Below, one piece after another: positions 21,776 to 28,568 of a stretch of 30,876 nt of DNA. The DNA comes from a virus. The stretch lies in IMG/VR virus record IMGVR_UViG_3300034101_006338, positions 1 through 30,876 of that record, one strand, 5' to 3'. Made by a program: the position numbers and the translations under genes. Numbering within the stretch: the stretch's first letter is position 1; the number at the start of each line of letters is the position of its first letter. Below the pieces are notes generated by a model. The model saw only the letters and a program-made list of their open reading frames with translations, did no database searches and was not told the origin of the DNA.

Positions 21776-22245
21776 GACTGACGACCAAAGTCACGGGTGG
21801 CACGAAGCTCGACCGGGCACTCGCCCGCCTTGGGGATCAGGGGCGCTATAACAAAGTCGCCAACGCCGCCGCCCTGCGCATCCACAAAGGGGCGGTTACG
21901 CGGGCGATGCGACTCCCCAAGCACGCGGGAAAGAACGCCACACAGGAAGGGCGGATGTATAACAAAATCGTGCCGGAGTTCGACCCGGCCACGCACACCG
22001 CCCGGGTGGTCAACTACGCGCCGTATGCCGTCTATGTCGAGTTTGGCACCGGCCAGCGCGGCGCGGGCGAGGCACCGGTGGGGGGCGGCCCGAAAGCCGA
22101 GCTCCCCGACGGTGCGAGCTATAACATGGACTGGCCGGGCATGGCGGCAATCCCGCATATGCACCCGGCGGCTGAAGAGGAGCGCCCGCGCTTTGCGGCC
22201 GAACTCACGGAAGCCATGCGGAACGCAGCACGAGGAGCGGCGTGA
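21772..22245 (+). CDS. HK97 gp10-like neck/tail component
   Basis: This 157-aa protein starts at ATG 21772, behind GAGGAGG (21758-21764). VANAAALRIHKGAVTRAMRLPKHAG, RVVNYAPYAVYVEFGTGQRG and GMAAIPHMHPAAEEERPRFAAEL are the conserved blocks of HK97-gp10 family proteins, including the YA-x-YVEFGT and P-x-HPA landmarks. These proteins act at the head-tail junction, probably in tail completion. It is followed by the tail terminator with a one-base stop/start overlap (TGATG), matching the usual order connector, stopper, gp10, terminator. Confidence 0.87.
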   Translation: MRLTTKVTGGTKLDRALARLGDQGRYNKVANAAALRIHKGAVTRAMRLPKHAGKNATQEGRMYNKIVPEFDPATHTARVVNYAPYAVYVEFGTGQRGAGEAPVGGGPKAELPDGASYNMDWPGMAAIPHMHPAAEEERPRFAAELTEAMRNAARGAA

Positions 22246-22673
22246 TGGCGAAATTGCTCACCAAAGCTATCCGCGCTGCCGAGCTCACGCGAGCCCGCGG
22301 GGCGGTGATTATTCCGCACGATGGTGCGGACGTCGTCGTCCCCGTCTATACCACGCCGCCGCTGCGGCCAGCGTATCCCTATTGCATCGCCGCGCAGACG
22401 ACCGGCGTGCCCTGGGACACCCTCAACGGGCCGGGGCAACGGGTTACGTCCACCTGGACGGTCTTCACGGATCGTGTGGACGATGACGACGCCGAACAGT
22501 TGGCGATCATGGACTGTCTGAAGCAGCTCCTGACGGGCACCCCGTTCGAGCTGTCGGCCGCCGGGATCTGGATCTCGCCGGCTACGTGCGAGTTGGATGA
22601 AACGTTTCCGGGCATCCGCGAAGGCATCCGCCAGGGGGTGCTCCGGTTCGCCTATGAGGCCAACGAGGAGTAA
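22245..22673 (+). CDS. Tail terminator / tail completion protein (DUF3168-like)
   Basis: This 142-aa protein starts at ATG 22245, preferred over GTG 22242 because AGGAG (22233-22237) lies 7 nt upstream. PYCIAAQTTGVPWDTLNGPGQRVTSTWTVFTDRVDDDDAEQLAIMDCLKQLL and the C-terminal GIREGIRQGVLRFAYEANE fit the alpha/beta fold of gp17/DUF3168-type tail terminators, which cap the tail tube and connect it to the head stopper. Sequence similarity within this family is low, so the assignment rests on position, length and pattern. The tail tube gene follows 5 nt later. Confidence 0.72.
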   Translation: MAKLLTKAIRAAELTRARGAVIIPHDGADVVVPVYTTPPLRPAYPYCIAAQTTGVPWDTLNGPGQRVTSTWTVFTDRVDDDDAEQLAIMDCLKQLLTGTPFELSAAGIWISPATCELDETFPGIREGIRQGVLRFAYEANEE

Positions 22674-22678
22674 GTACC

Positions 22679-23050
22679 ATGGGAAAAACCAAGGGCATTG
22701 GCAACATCTGCTATGTCGAGATCGATGGTACGGTGGTCGGCGCGGCCACCCAGTTCCGGCGCACGAGCAAAAACAACCTGCTCGATGCCGGCGATCTCGC
22801 GGCCACGAAAGAGCAGCGCGATTATGGGTTGGATGATGTCTCCTTCTCCATCTCTGCGCTGCACACCGATGACGATGCCGCCCAGTCGGCACTCGTCACG
22901 GCGCAGGCCAATCACCAGACCGTCACGGCGCACGGCGTCTTCGGCGGTCGCACGTTCTCGGACGTGGTCTGCATCGAAACCATCGACCTGCAGGCGCAGA
23001 AGGGGCAATACGCCACCTACGAAGCGACCCTGCAAGGCTCCGGCGCTTAA
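22679..23050 (+). CDS. Major tail (tube) protein
   Basis: This 123-aa protein starts at ATG 22679 with GAGGAG (22665-22670) as SD. The pattern KGIGNICYVEIDGTVVGAATQFRRTSKNNLLDAGDLAATKEQRDYGLDDVSFSISALHTDDDAAQSALVTAQANHQTVTAHGVF followed by ETIDLQAQKGQYATYEATLQGSG is the beta-sandwich with short helix expected for a small tail tube subunit. It is short for the family, which often has 140-250 aa, and has no C-terminal Ig domain. Position between terminator and tail chaperones supports the call. Confidence 0.72.
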   Translation: MGKTKGIGNICYVEIDGTVVGAATQFRRTSKNNLLDAGDLAATKEQRDYGLDDVSFSISALHTDDDAAQSALVTAQANHQTVTAHGVFGGRTFSDVVCIETIDLQAQKGQYATYEATLQGSGA

Positions 23051-23056
23051 TCCCAG

Positions 23057-23072
23057 GGCTGCACGCGCAGCC
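23057..23072 (+). other. 6-bp stem-loop before 23104 gene
   Basis: GGCTGC (23057-23062) pairs with GCAGCC (23067-23072) around ACGC, 18 nt upstream of the AGGAG at 23091-23095. No U-tract follows. Confidence 0.45.
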
Positions 23073-23103
23073 ACACATTGAACACGAAAAAGGAGTGTGA
23101 ACC

Positions 23104-23424
23104 ATGGCAGCCCGTACCCCGCAACTCATCAAAGTGGAAGGCACCGAGCCGACCTTCGTCACGCCGGAGGCCGGCGGTGACACCTTCGTGAACGCCGGGC
23201 AGACCATCCTCGAGGTGGTCAACGGCTCCGGCGGCGCCATCACGGTGACCATCGCCGCATCGGCCAGCGCCCAGCAGGGCTACACCGATTCGGTGGCCAT
23301 TGCCATCGACGCCGGCGACCGCAAGGTGATTGGCCCGTTCCCGCCGTCGCGCTTCGGCTCCACCGTCTCGGTGGCCTGGTCGGCCGTCACTGACGTGACG
23401 GTGGCCGTGCTGAAACTGGCGTAA
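23104..23424 (+). CDS. Small beta-sandwich virion protein (putative)
   Basis: This 106-aa protein starts at ATG 23104 behind AAAAAGGAG. The sequence is almost entirely beta strands: TFVNAGQTILEVVNGSGGAITVTIAASAS, DSVAIAIDAGDRKVIGPFPPSRFGSTVSVAWSAVTDVTVAVLKL. The FVN-G-xx-LEV-N-G opening and the GPFPPxRF core are typical of a widespread small phage structural domain often encoded near capsid or tail tube genes. It could decorate the tail tube or capsid. Whether it is a separate subunit or part of the tube complex cannot be decided. Confidence 0.65.
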   Translation: MAARTPQLIKVEGTEPTFVTPEAGGDTFVNAGQTILEVVNGSGGAITVTIAASASAQQGYTDSVAIAIDAGDRKVIGPFPPSRFGSTVSVAWSAVTDVTVAVLKLA

Positions 23425-23432
23425 GGTCTCGC

Positions 23433-23459
23433 GCGGGGGGAGGGATCACCTCTCCCCGC
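23433..23459 (+). other. 11-bp stem-loop before the tail chaperone gene
   Basis: GCGGGG-G-GAGG (23433-23443) pairs with CCTC-T-CCCCGC (23449-23459), including one G-U pair, around GATCA. It ends 9 nt before the GGAGGG at 23469-23474. No U-tract follows. Confidence 0.5.
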
Positions 23460-23481
23460 CTGTGCTCTGGAGGGTACATCC

Positions 23482-23901
23482 GTGAAGGTTCCGCTGATGC
23501 TGGCCGATGGGCCGCACACCCTGTGTTTCGATTTCGGCGCGGTGGCCGTGCTGGCCCGTGACCATGGCCTCAACATGGAGGCGCTCTTCGCGCTGGTCAA
23601 CTCGACGGGCATTGAGGAGACGACGGCGCAGATCGTGCCGCTGCTGCGCGCCGCGCTGGTGCATGAGACCGACGACCAGCCGCGTGATGAGCGGACCCTC
23701 AAAGGCCTGCTCCGCGGCGTGGGCGTCTTCTACGTGATCACCCAGGTGCGCACGGCGATGACCGCGGCGTTTCATGACCCTTTTTCCGTCCCCGCGGCCG
23801 TCGACGCCGTAGTGTCCGCGGGAGTGGATGGGACTTTGCCGAGTGCCGCGAGCACGCCCTCGCCTTCCTCGGTCAATCCCTCGGCAGTTTCCGGCGCTTG
23901 A
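23482..23901 (+). CDS. Tail assembly chaperone, zero-frame product (lambda G equivalent)
   Basis: This 139-aa protein starts at GTG or ATG-equivalent 23482 behind GGAGGG (23469-23474). Residues 1-100 (LMLADGPHTLCFDFGAVAVLARDHGLNMEALFALV, then helical KGLLRGVGVFYVITQVRTAMTAAF) match the GTA/tail-chaperone pattern. The zero-frame tail after residue 101 is low-complexity (Ser/Ala/Pro). Codons GAC CCT TTT at 23776-23784 contain the slippery heptamer C CCT TTT, from which a -1 shift gives a longer protein. These chaperones coat the tape measure during tail assembly and are not kept in the virion. Confidence 0.82.
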   Translation: MKVPLMLADGPHTLCFDFGAVAVLARDHGLNMEALFALVNSTGIEETTAQIVPLLRAALVHETDDQPRDERTLKGLLRGVGVFYVITQVRTAMTAAFHDPFSVPAAVDAVVSAGVDGTLPSAASTPSPSSVNPSAVSGA

Positions 23902-24167
23902 CGCCCGCCGAGTATAACGTATTGGCCGCCGCGCACAACGCGCGACAACGGGGCGAGGCGGCCCAGCAGAAGGTCACGGATTATCGCGTCGGCCTGCTGT
24001 TGCTCGCCCAGGGTATCAAGGCCGAGGACGTTGACGAATGGTTGCCCGGCTGGCGCCGGAAACCCCGGCAAGCCAGCGAACCGGAGATCGCTGATCTCAT
24101 GGCGCAGGCACGGGCAATGGAGGCCGCGCGGCAAGCCGCCGCGCAGGGAGAGACAGATGGCGGGTGA
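23482..24167 (+). CDS. Tail assembly chaperone frameshift product (lambda GT equivalent)
   Basis: The fused protein uses residues 1-101 of the 23482 frame, slips -1 at 23778-23784, and continues from 23784 to the stop at 24165-24167, ~228 aa in total. The -1 frame has no stop across the junction. It contains WDFAECREHALAFLGQSLGSF then RRLTPAEYNVLAAAHNARQR, a better protein-like sequence than the zero-frame tail, and ends in helices (EIADLMAQARAMEAARQAAAQ). The T-like part normally contacts the tail tube protein while the G part coats the tape measure. The only alternative start is TTG 23898, for which I see no good SD. Confidence 0.75.
23778..23822 (+). promoter_or_regulatory. Programmed -1 frameshift site with downstream stem-loop
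   Basis: The heptamer CCCTTTT (23778-23784) is in phase as C CCT TTT. After a 6-nt spacer, CCCGCGG (23791-23797) pairs perfectly with CCGCGGG (23816-23822) around an 18-nt loop. Both elements have the position expected for stimulation of -1 slippage. Confidence 0.78.
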
Positions 24168-27084
24168 GGTCGTTGTAGATCGCCTCGTGACCGAGGTCAC
24201 CGCAGATGCGTCGGGGCTCCTCCGCACCTACCAGGATGCGAAGCAGGAGGCCGCGGCGTTTAAGCGCACCCTGGAGGCCCCCGTCAACCTGAAAACCTAC
24301 ACGTCGCTGGAGGCCGAGCTCAAGCGCCTGCAGGACTCCGCCCAGGCCACGCGCACGAAATTGCTGCAGGTGACCCCGGGAAGCGCGGAAGCGCAGAAGC
24401 TCGAAGCTGAGCTCGGGGACGTGCAGCATCGGCTGCAGCTTGTCGCCCAGTCCGCCGACCACGCCAAGCAACGCCTGCAGGCGATGGCGTCGTTTCGCCC
24501 GACGGGCATGGCCGGCGGCGTGGCACGGCTCAACGGGGCCATCGATCAGGGGCAGATGGCCTATCAACAAGGCTTCGGTCAGGTCGGCCAGATGGCCAGC
24601 GGCGCCGGTACCGGCATGATGGTCGGCGGCGTGGGGCTGCTCATGGCCGGCAAGTATTTCACCGATGCCGCCGCGGCTGCCGTCGAAGCGGAATCGCTCT
24701 TTGAGGTGACCTTTGCCGAGAACGCCGCCGCGGCGCGTACCTGGTCGGACTCCCTCGCCGAAGACTACAAGCGGAACGCTTACGCGCTGCGCGGCTATGC
24801 CGGCTCCTTCGCCGCCGTCCTCAAGCCCTCGCTCGGGCTGGAGAATGCGACAGCGATGTCGGAGACGCTCACGAAGCTGGCGTATGACATCGAGTCCTTC
24901 CGCAATATCCCGATCGGCGACGTGCAGCAAAAGCTCATGTCGGGCATCTCCGGCGAACTGGAGCCCATGCGGGCGCTCGGGGTGGACCTTTCGCAGACGG
25001 CGCTGAAAGCCGCGGCGGCCGCCCATGGCATCGCCGGCTTCTCCGAGGCGAGTGATGAGGCGACGAAGCGCATTGTTCGCTACTACGCCATCCTCGACCA
25101 GACCGTTGACGCCCAGGGGGATGTCGCCCGCACGATGGATTCCCCGACGAATAAAGCCCGCGCGCAGAAAGAGCAGTGGGAGCAGCTCCGCGTCGAACTC
25201 GGCAAAGAGCTCATCCCGGTGTATGACCGCCTCCTTGATACGACCGGGAAAGCGATCAAATTCATCACCGGCTTGACGGATGCACAGAAACACACCCTGG
25301 TGAGTGTGCTCGAATGGGCGGCCGGCATTCTCATCGTGGGCGGCGGGCTCGTTAAGCTCGGGGTCTTCGCCGCGCAGGCGGCCTTCTTTATTCGCGCGCT
25401 GCGCCTCGCCCGACTGGAGGATGCCGCCGCCGCCGAAGTCGAAGCGGCCGCCACCGCGCAAGTCACCGGTGCCCAGGTCGCCAACCGTGGTGCCGCCTCC
25501 GGCCTGATGGGCGCACTGGGCCGCCTGCACCCGGTGCTCATCGCCATCACCCTTGCTGTGGCCGCGGGGGCGGTCGCTTGGGCGCTCTATAAGGCGAAGC
25601 AGGAGGAAGCCGGGAAGAAACTCCGCGGGACGGCCGAACTAGCGCAGCAGCAGTCCAAACACTTCGACAGCCTGGTCGCCACACTGGCCCGAGTGGGCGC
25701 CGAATACGATACCCTCTCGGGGCAAGAGAATACAACCGCCGTCGATACCGAGAAGCTCGCGCAGACGAAAGAGCACCTCTCCGAGTCGATTGACGCCGTC
25801 GCCCGCATGATGGGCCTGGAAGGCGATGCCGCCAAGTATTCGACGGATAAGTACAAAGATCTGCTGAAGGTCGCGAAGGAATACACGAAGCTGCGCTATG
25901 ATGCCGCCGTCTCCTCGAAAGCGGCGGAAGTCTCCGACCTGCAAGGTGAAGTGGGACAGGCGTACAATGCTGTCTATGCAAAAGCGCGAGATGCGGTCTA
26001 CACGAAAGAATATGGCGGGGGATGGCAGGCAGGGAAAATCCGTCCCGGCAAGAAGCGTAGCGAAGCAGAGGTCAATGCTGATATCAGCCAGATCATCGGC
26101 GACGACCCGCACTACCGGGCGGCGCTGGATAAGTTGCATCTGGCGAAAGCGGAGCTACGCGACCTGCGAAAATACGGGATGCCCAAGGATGCGGACGATG
26201 CGACCGTCACGCCATCCGCGGCGCAGGATACCCAGGTCGCCCGCCGGATGCCGCAGGACTTCTCCGACCTCGATCTCTATGGCGCCCAGCTTGACACGGC
26301 GCGCAAGGTGCGCCAGGCGGAAGAGGAGCTGCAGCGCCTGCTGCGCGCACGCGCCTTCCTCAACCCGTTTGACCGGGAGGCGAAGGCCCGCCATGATGCC
26401 GAGGTCGCGCTGAAGGAGCAGGAGATCAGCAACCTGCAGGAGCGCGGCGAGGCCGAAGCGGAATGGATCCAGAAGAACGCCGCATCGGCGCGTGAGGTGC
26501 AGGCAGGCGTGCTCAAGGCCCAGCAAGCCCTCGACAAAGCGAAGTTGAGCGGTGACAAAGCCGACATCGCCGCCATGCAGGAAGTACTCGATCTCGCCGA
26601 AGAAGCCGCCCAGCGCCAGCAGCGCGAAGATAACGCACACATGACGCAGGCCATGGCCAACTGGGATGAGGTGCACCGGAAAAAGCTCGATGACATCCGC
26701 GAGGAGGCCGACGCCAAAGAGGCAGCCATCCGCCGCGAGAAGGAATTATACGACCGCTTTAAGCAGTCAGCGGAAACCTTTGCCAGCCTGTGGCTCTTCC
26801 AGAACAAGGAGATGAGCCGCGGTATCGAGTTGGCCTATACCAGTCCGTATGCACGTGAGCAAATGGCGCGCACTGGTACGGGTACTGCCTTCCCGGTACC
26901 GCTGCATCCTGGCATCCCGGCACTGCCGGCCGGCCCGTCTCGCGGGGGATCCGGCCTGACGCAGCAAGCCCGCGTGATGCTGGAAATCGGCATGGATGGG
27001 TCGCTCTCCCTCCTCGGCGTGGTCGGAAATATGGTGAATGCCGCGCTCACGCAGCGCGCCCGCGGCATCCGGACGGGGGGATAG
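24157..27084 (+). CDS. Tail tape measure protein
   Basis: This 975-aa protein starts at ATG 24157 with GGGAG (24147-24151) upstream, overlapping the chaperone frame by 11 nt. It sets tail length and is ejected with the DNA. The N-terminal third is coiled coil (AYQDAKQEAAAFKRTLEAP-like, LEAELKRLQDSAQATRTKLLQV). Hydrophobic stretches follow: GTGMMVGGVGLLMAGKYF, then VLEWAAGILIVGGGLVKLGVFAAQAAFF and HPVLIAITLAVAAGAVAWALY. These are typical membrane-active segments. A PhageMin_Tail-like block (LFEVTFAENAAAARTWSDSLAEDYKRNAYALRGYAGSFAAVL) lies near residues 185-230. The C-terminal part is again charged coiled coil. By the usual ~0.15 nm per residue this implies a tail of roughly 145 nm, an estimate only. 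Confidence 0.92.
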   Translation: MAGEVVVDRLVTEVTADASGLLRTYQDAKQEAAAFKRTLEAPVNLKTYTSLEAELKRLQDSAQATRTKLLQVTPGSAEAQKLEAELGDVQHRLQLVAQSADHAKQRLQAMASFRPTGMAGGVARLNGAIDQGQMAYQQGFGQVGQMASGAGTGMMVGGVGLLMAGKYFTDAAAAAVEAESLFEVTFAENAAAARTWSDSLAEDYKRNAYALRGYAGSFAAVLKPSLGLENATAMSETLTKLAYDIESFRNIPIGDVQQKLMSGISGELEPMRALGVDLSQTALKAAAAAHGIAGFSEASDEATKRIVRYYAILDQTVDAQGDVARTMDSPTNKARAQKEQWEQLRVELGKELIPVYDRLLDTTGKAIKFITGLTDAQKHTLVSVLEWAAGILIVGGGLVKLGVFAAQAAFFIRALRLARLEDAAAAEVEAAATAQVTGAQVANRGAASGLMGALGRLHPVLIAITLAVAAGAVAWALYKAKQEEAGKKLRGTAELAQQQSKHFDSLVATLARVGAEYDTLSGQENTTAVDTEKLAQTKEHLSESIDAVARMMGLEGDAAKYSTDKYKDLLKVAKEYTKLRYDAAVSSKAAEVSDLQGEVGQAYNAVYAKARDAVYTKEYGGGWQAGKIRPGKKRSEAEVNADISQIIGDDPHYRAALDKLHLAKAELRDLRKYGMPKDADDATVTPSAAQDTQVARRMPQDFSDLDLYGAQLDTARKVRQAEEELQRLLRARAFLNPFDREAKARHDAEVALKEQEISNLQERGEAEAEWIQKNAASAREVQAGVLKAQQALDKAKLSGDKADIAAMQEVLDLAEEAAQRQQREDNAHMTQAMANWDEVHRKKLDDIREEADAKEAAIRREKELYDRFKQSAETFASLWLFQNKEMSRGIELAYTSPYAREQMARTGTGTAFPVPLHPGIPALPAGPSRGGSGLTQQARVMLEIGMDGSLSLLGVVGNMVNAALTQRARGIRTGG

Positions 27085-27087
27085 CCG

Positions 27088-28275
27088 ATGGTCATGCTAT
27101 TGACGACGCTGCCCCACGAAGGACGCGGGATCGCCGTGGATCAGGCCCGTTATCGGCTCTACTACGTCGACGTGACCACGAGCGAGGTGGTGACACTGTC
27201 CACGGATGGCACCGAGCTCAGCCGCTTCGCGGTGGCTGATTGCCCGGTGGCTCCCGATCTGCTCTACGATGCTGGTACCGACACGCTGCATCTGGTGACA
27301 ACCTATGTCTACACCAGTGCGGCTGTCCCGGCGGCCGTCGGCTACACGACGGCGGGCGTGCTGGGGTATAGCTGGTCCCCGACGCCGCCCGCCGGTGGCG
27401 TGAGCCTCTGGTCACCCTCGGTGCGCCTGGACACCCACGCGCTGTATCTCCGCTGGCACCCGCTGTCGATCTTCCTCGATGAGGAACTCGTCGTGGTGCT
27501 CGATGGGGTTGAGCAGCGCCGTGTCACGCTGGCCGCTGACATCGGCAGCGCGCTCGCGGTGGATCTCTATGCCCCGATATATTACCTCGCCACCAACGGG
27601 GACGGCTTGTCGTCCTATGACGCTGACACGGATGCGCTGATCGCGGCGCTCGACGGCCATTTCCCGGCAACGGGCTCGGTGGCGTTTGTGCGCGCGAACA
27701 GCCAGGCCAACGGCTATGCCTATATCCACATCCTGTTTGATGAAAATCTGGAAGTCGAAGCGAGCCTGGACACGGCGCCCGTGATCTATGGGCAGGGGGT
27801 GCTCAACGCGCAGCCGACCGGGATGACGCTCAACACCGGCGACGGGCGGCTCTACATCATTGAGATCGCCGACAGTGGGCCGCCCTGGTATACCCCGGTC
27901 TATCAGATCGTCTACGTCGATACGCTCCTCGGCAGCCTCGGGAGCGAAAACGATTTTGACGGTGTGGAGGATCGGTCGGACTGGTTCCTTGGTCGCCAGC
28001 GTGAACGCCTGGACACCGCCCTCGATGAGGACAATGGCCGCGAGTACCTGGTCGAGGAAACCGACCTCACCATTTACGCCCGCTCGCGCACCTATGACAC
28101 CAGCGCATGGAGTGCTCCGGTCGCCGTGTCTGACGGCGAGGTGGCTATCAAGCCCGGCGTAGCGGTGGATCCACACGGGATCGTGCAGGCGGTGTATGAA
28201 CTCCCCCTCGCTGCTGGACAGCGCGTGCGCAAGCAGTCCCGCGATTTCGGCATCACCTGGGAGGCGGTAGCGTAA
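27088..28275 (+). CDS. Beta-propeller-like tail protein with C-terminal Asp box
   Basis: This 395-aa protein starts at ATG 27088 or 27094. It is beta-rich with recurring blade-like motifs: GIAVDQARYRLYYVDVTTSEVVTLS, LLYDAGTDTLHLVTT, GMTLNTGDGRLYIIEIADSG and GVAVDPHGIVQAVYEL. It ends in SRDFGITWEAVA, a perfect Asp box (S-x-D-x-G-x-T-W) as found in sialidase-type propellers. No full catalytic sialidase set is seen, so the propeller is more likely structural or carbohydrate-binding. Position right after the tape measure is where tail-tip proteins lie. It overlaps the next gene by 1 nt (TAATG). The family is not recognised. Confidence 0.7.
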   Translation: MVMLLTTLPHEGRGIAVDQARYRLYYVDVTTSEVVTLSTDGTELSRFAVADCPVAPDLLYDAGTDTLHLVTTYVYTSAAVPAAVGYTTAGVLGYSWSPTPPAGGVSLWSPSVRLDTHALYLRWHPLSIFLDEELVVVLDGVEQRRVTLAADIGSALAVDLYAPIYYLATNGDGLSSYDADTDALIAALDGHFPATGSVAFVRANSQANGYAYIHILFDENLEVEASLDTAPVIYGQGVLNAQPTGMTLNTGDGRLYIIEIADSGPPWYTPVYQIVYVDTLLGSLGSENDFDGVEDRSDWFLGRQRERLDTALDEDNGREYLVEETDLTIYARSRTYDTSAWSAPVAVSDGEVAIKPGVAVDPHGIVQAVYELPLAAGQRVRKQSRDFGITWEAVA

Positions 28276-28568
28276 TGGCAAAGATCGCAATCGACCACGA
28301 ATCAGGCCGCGTCTATATCACCCAGTGGATCCCGCCGGTGATTGCGGCTGATGGCACGATCACCACGCCGCCGCGCATTATCGCCGTTGTCAATGACGGG
28401 GATCCGGTGACGGTGGTCACCCTGCCGGCTGATGACGTCCAGACGGCGAAGACGCCCACCGGCGTGGGCATCATCGCGCAGCCGGATGGCAAGGCCTGCC
28501 ACGTCTACGACCAGGGCGCGACGCTCACCACGACACGCTCGGGAGATTGGGGGGCGACATGGGCGTAG
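28275..28568 (+). CDS. Small propeller-blade-like protein with Asp box
   Basis: This 97-aa protein starts at ATG 28275 inside the previous stop. It begins with KIAIDHESGRVYITQW, the same blade-type motif as in the preceding protein (GIAVDQARYRLYYVD), and ends in SGDWGATWA, again a perfect Asp box at the extreme C-terminus. It looks like one or two blades split off from or duplicated after the 27088-28275 protein, and may complete or pair with that propeller. The last 10 nt overlap the next gene. Function is not known. Confidence 0.65.
   Translation: MAKIAIDHESGRVYITQWIPPVIAADGTITTPPRIIAVVNDGDPVTVVTLPADDVQTAKTPTGVGIIAQPDGKACHVYDQGATLTTTRSGDWGATWA

Noticed and set aside
23898-24167. Independent 89-aa gene with TTG start
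   Set aside because: It is explained better as the -1 frameshift extension of the tail chaperone; no SD was seen before the TTG.
28431-28455. CTGATGA with nearby GCGAAG, hammerhead-like
   Set aside because: The GAAA element is missing, the intervening stem would have a 2-nt loop, and it lies within a coding sequence.
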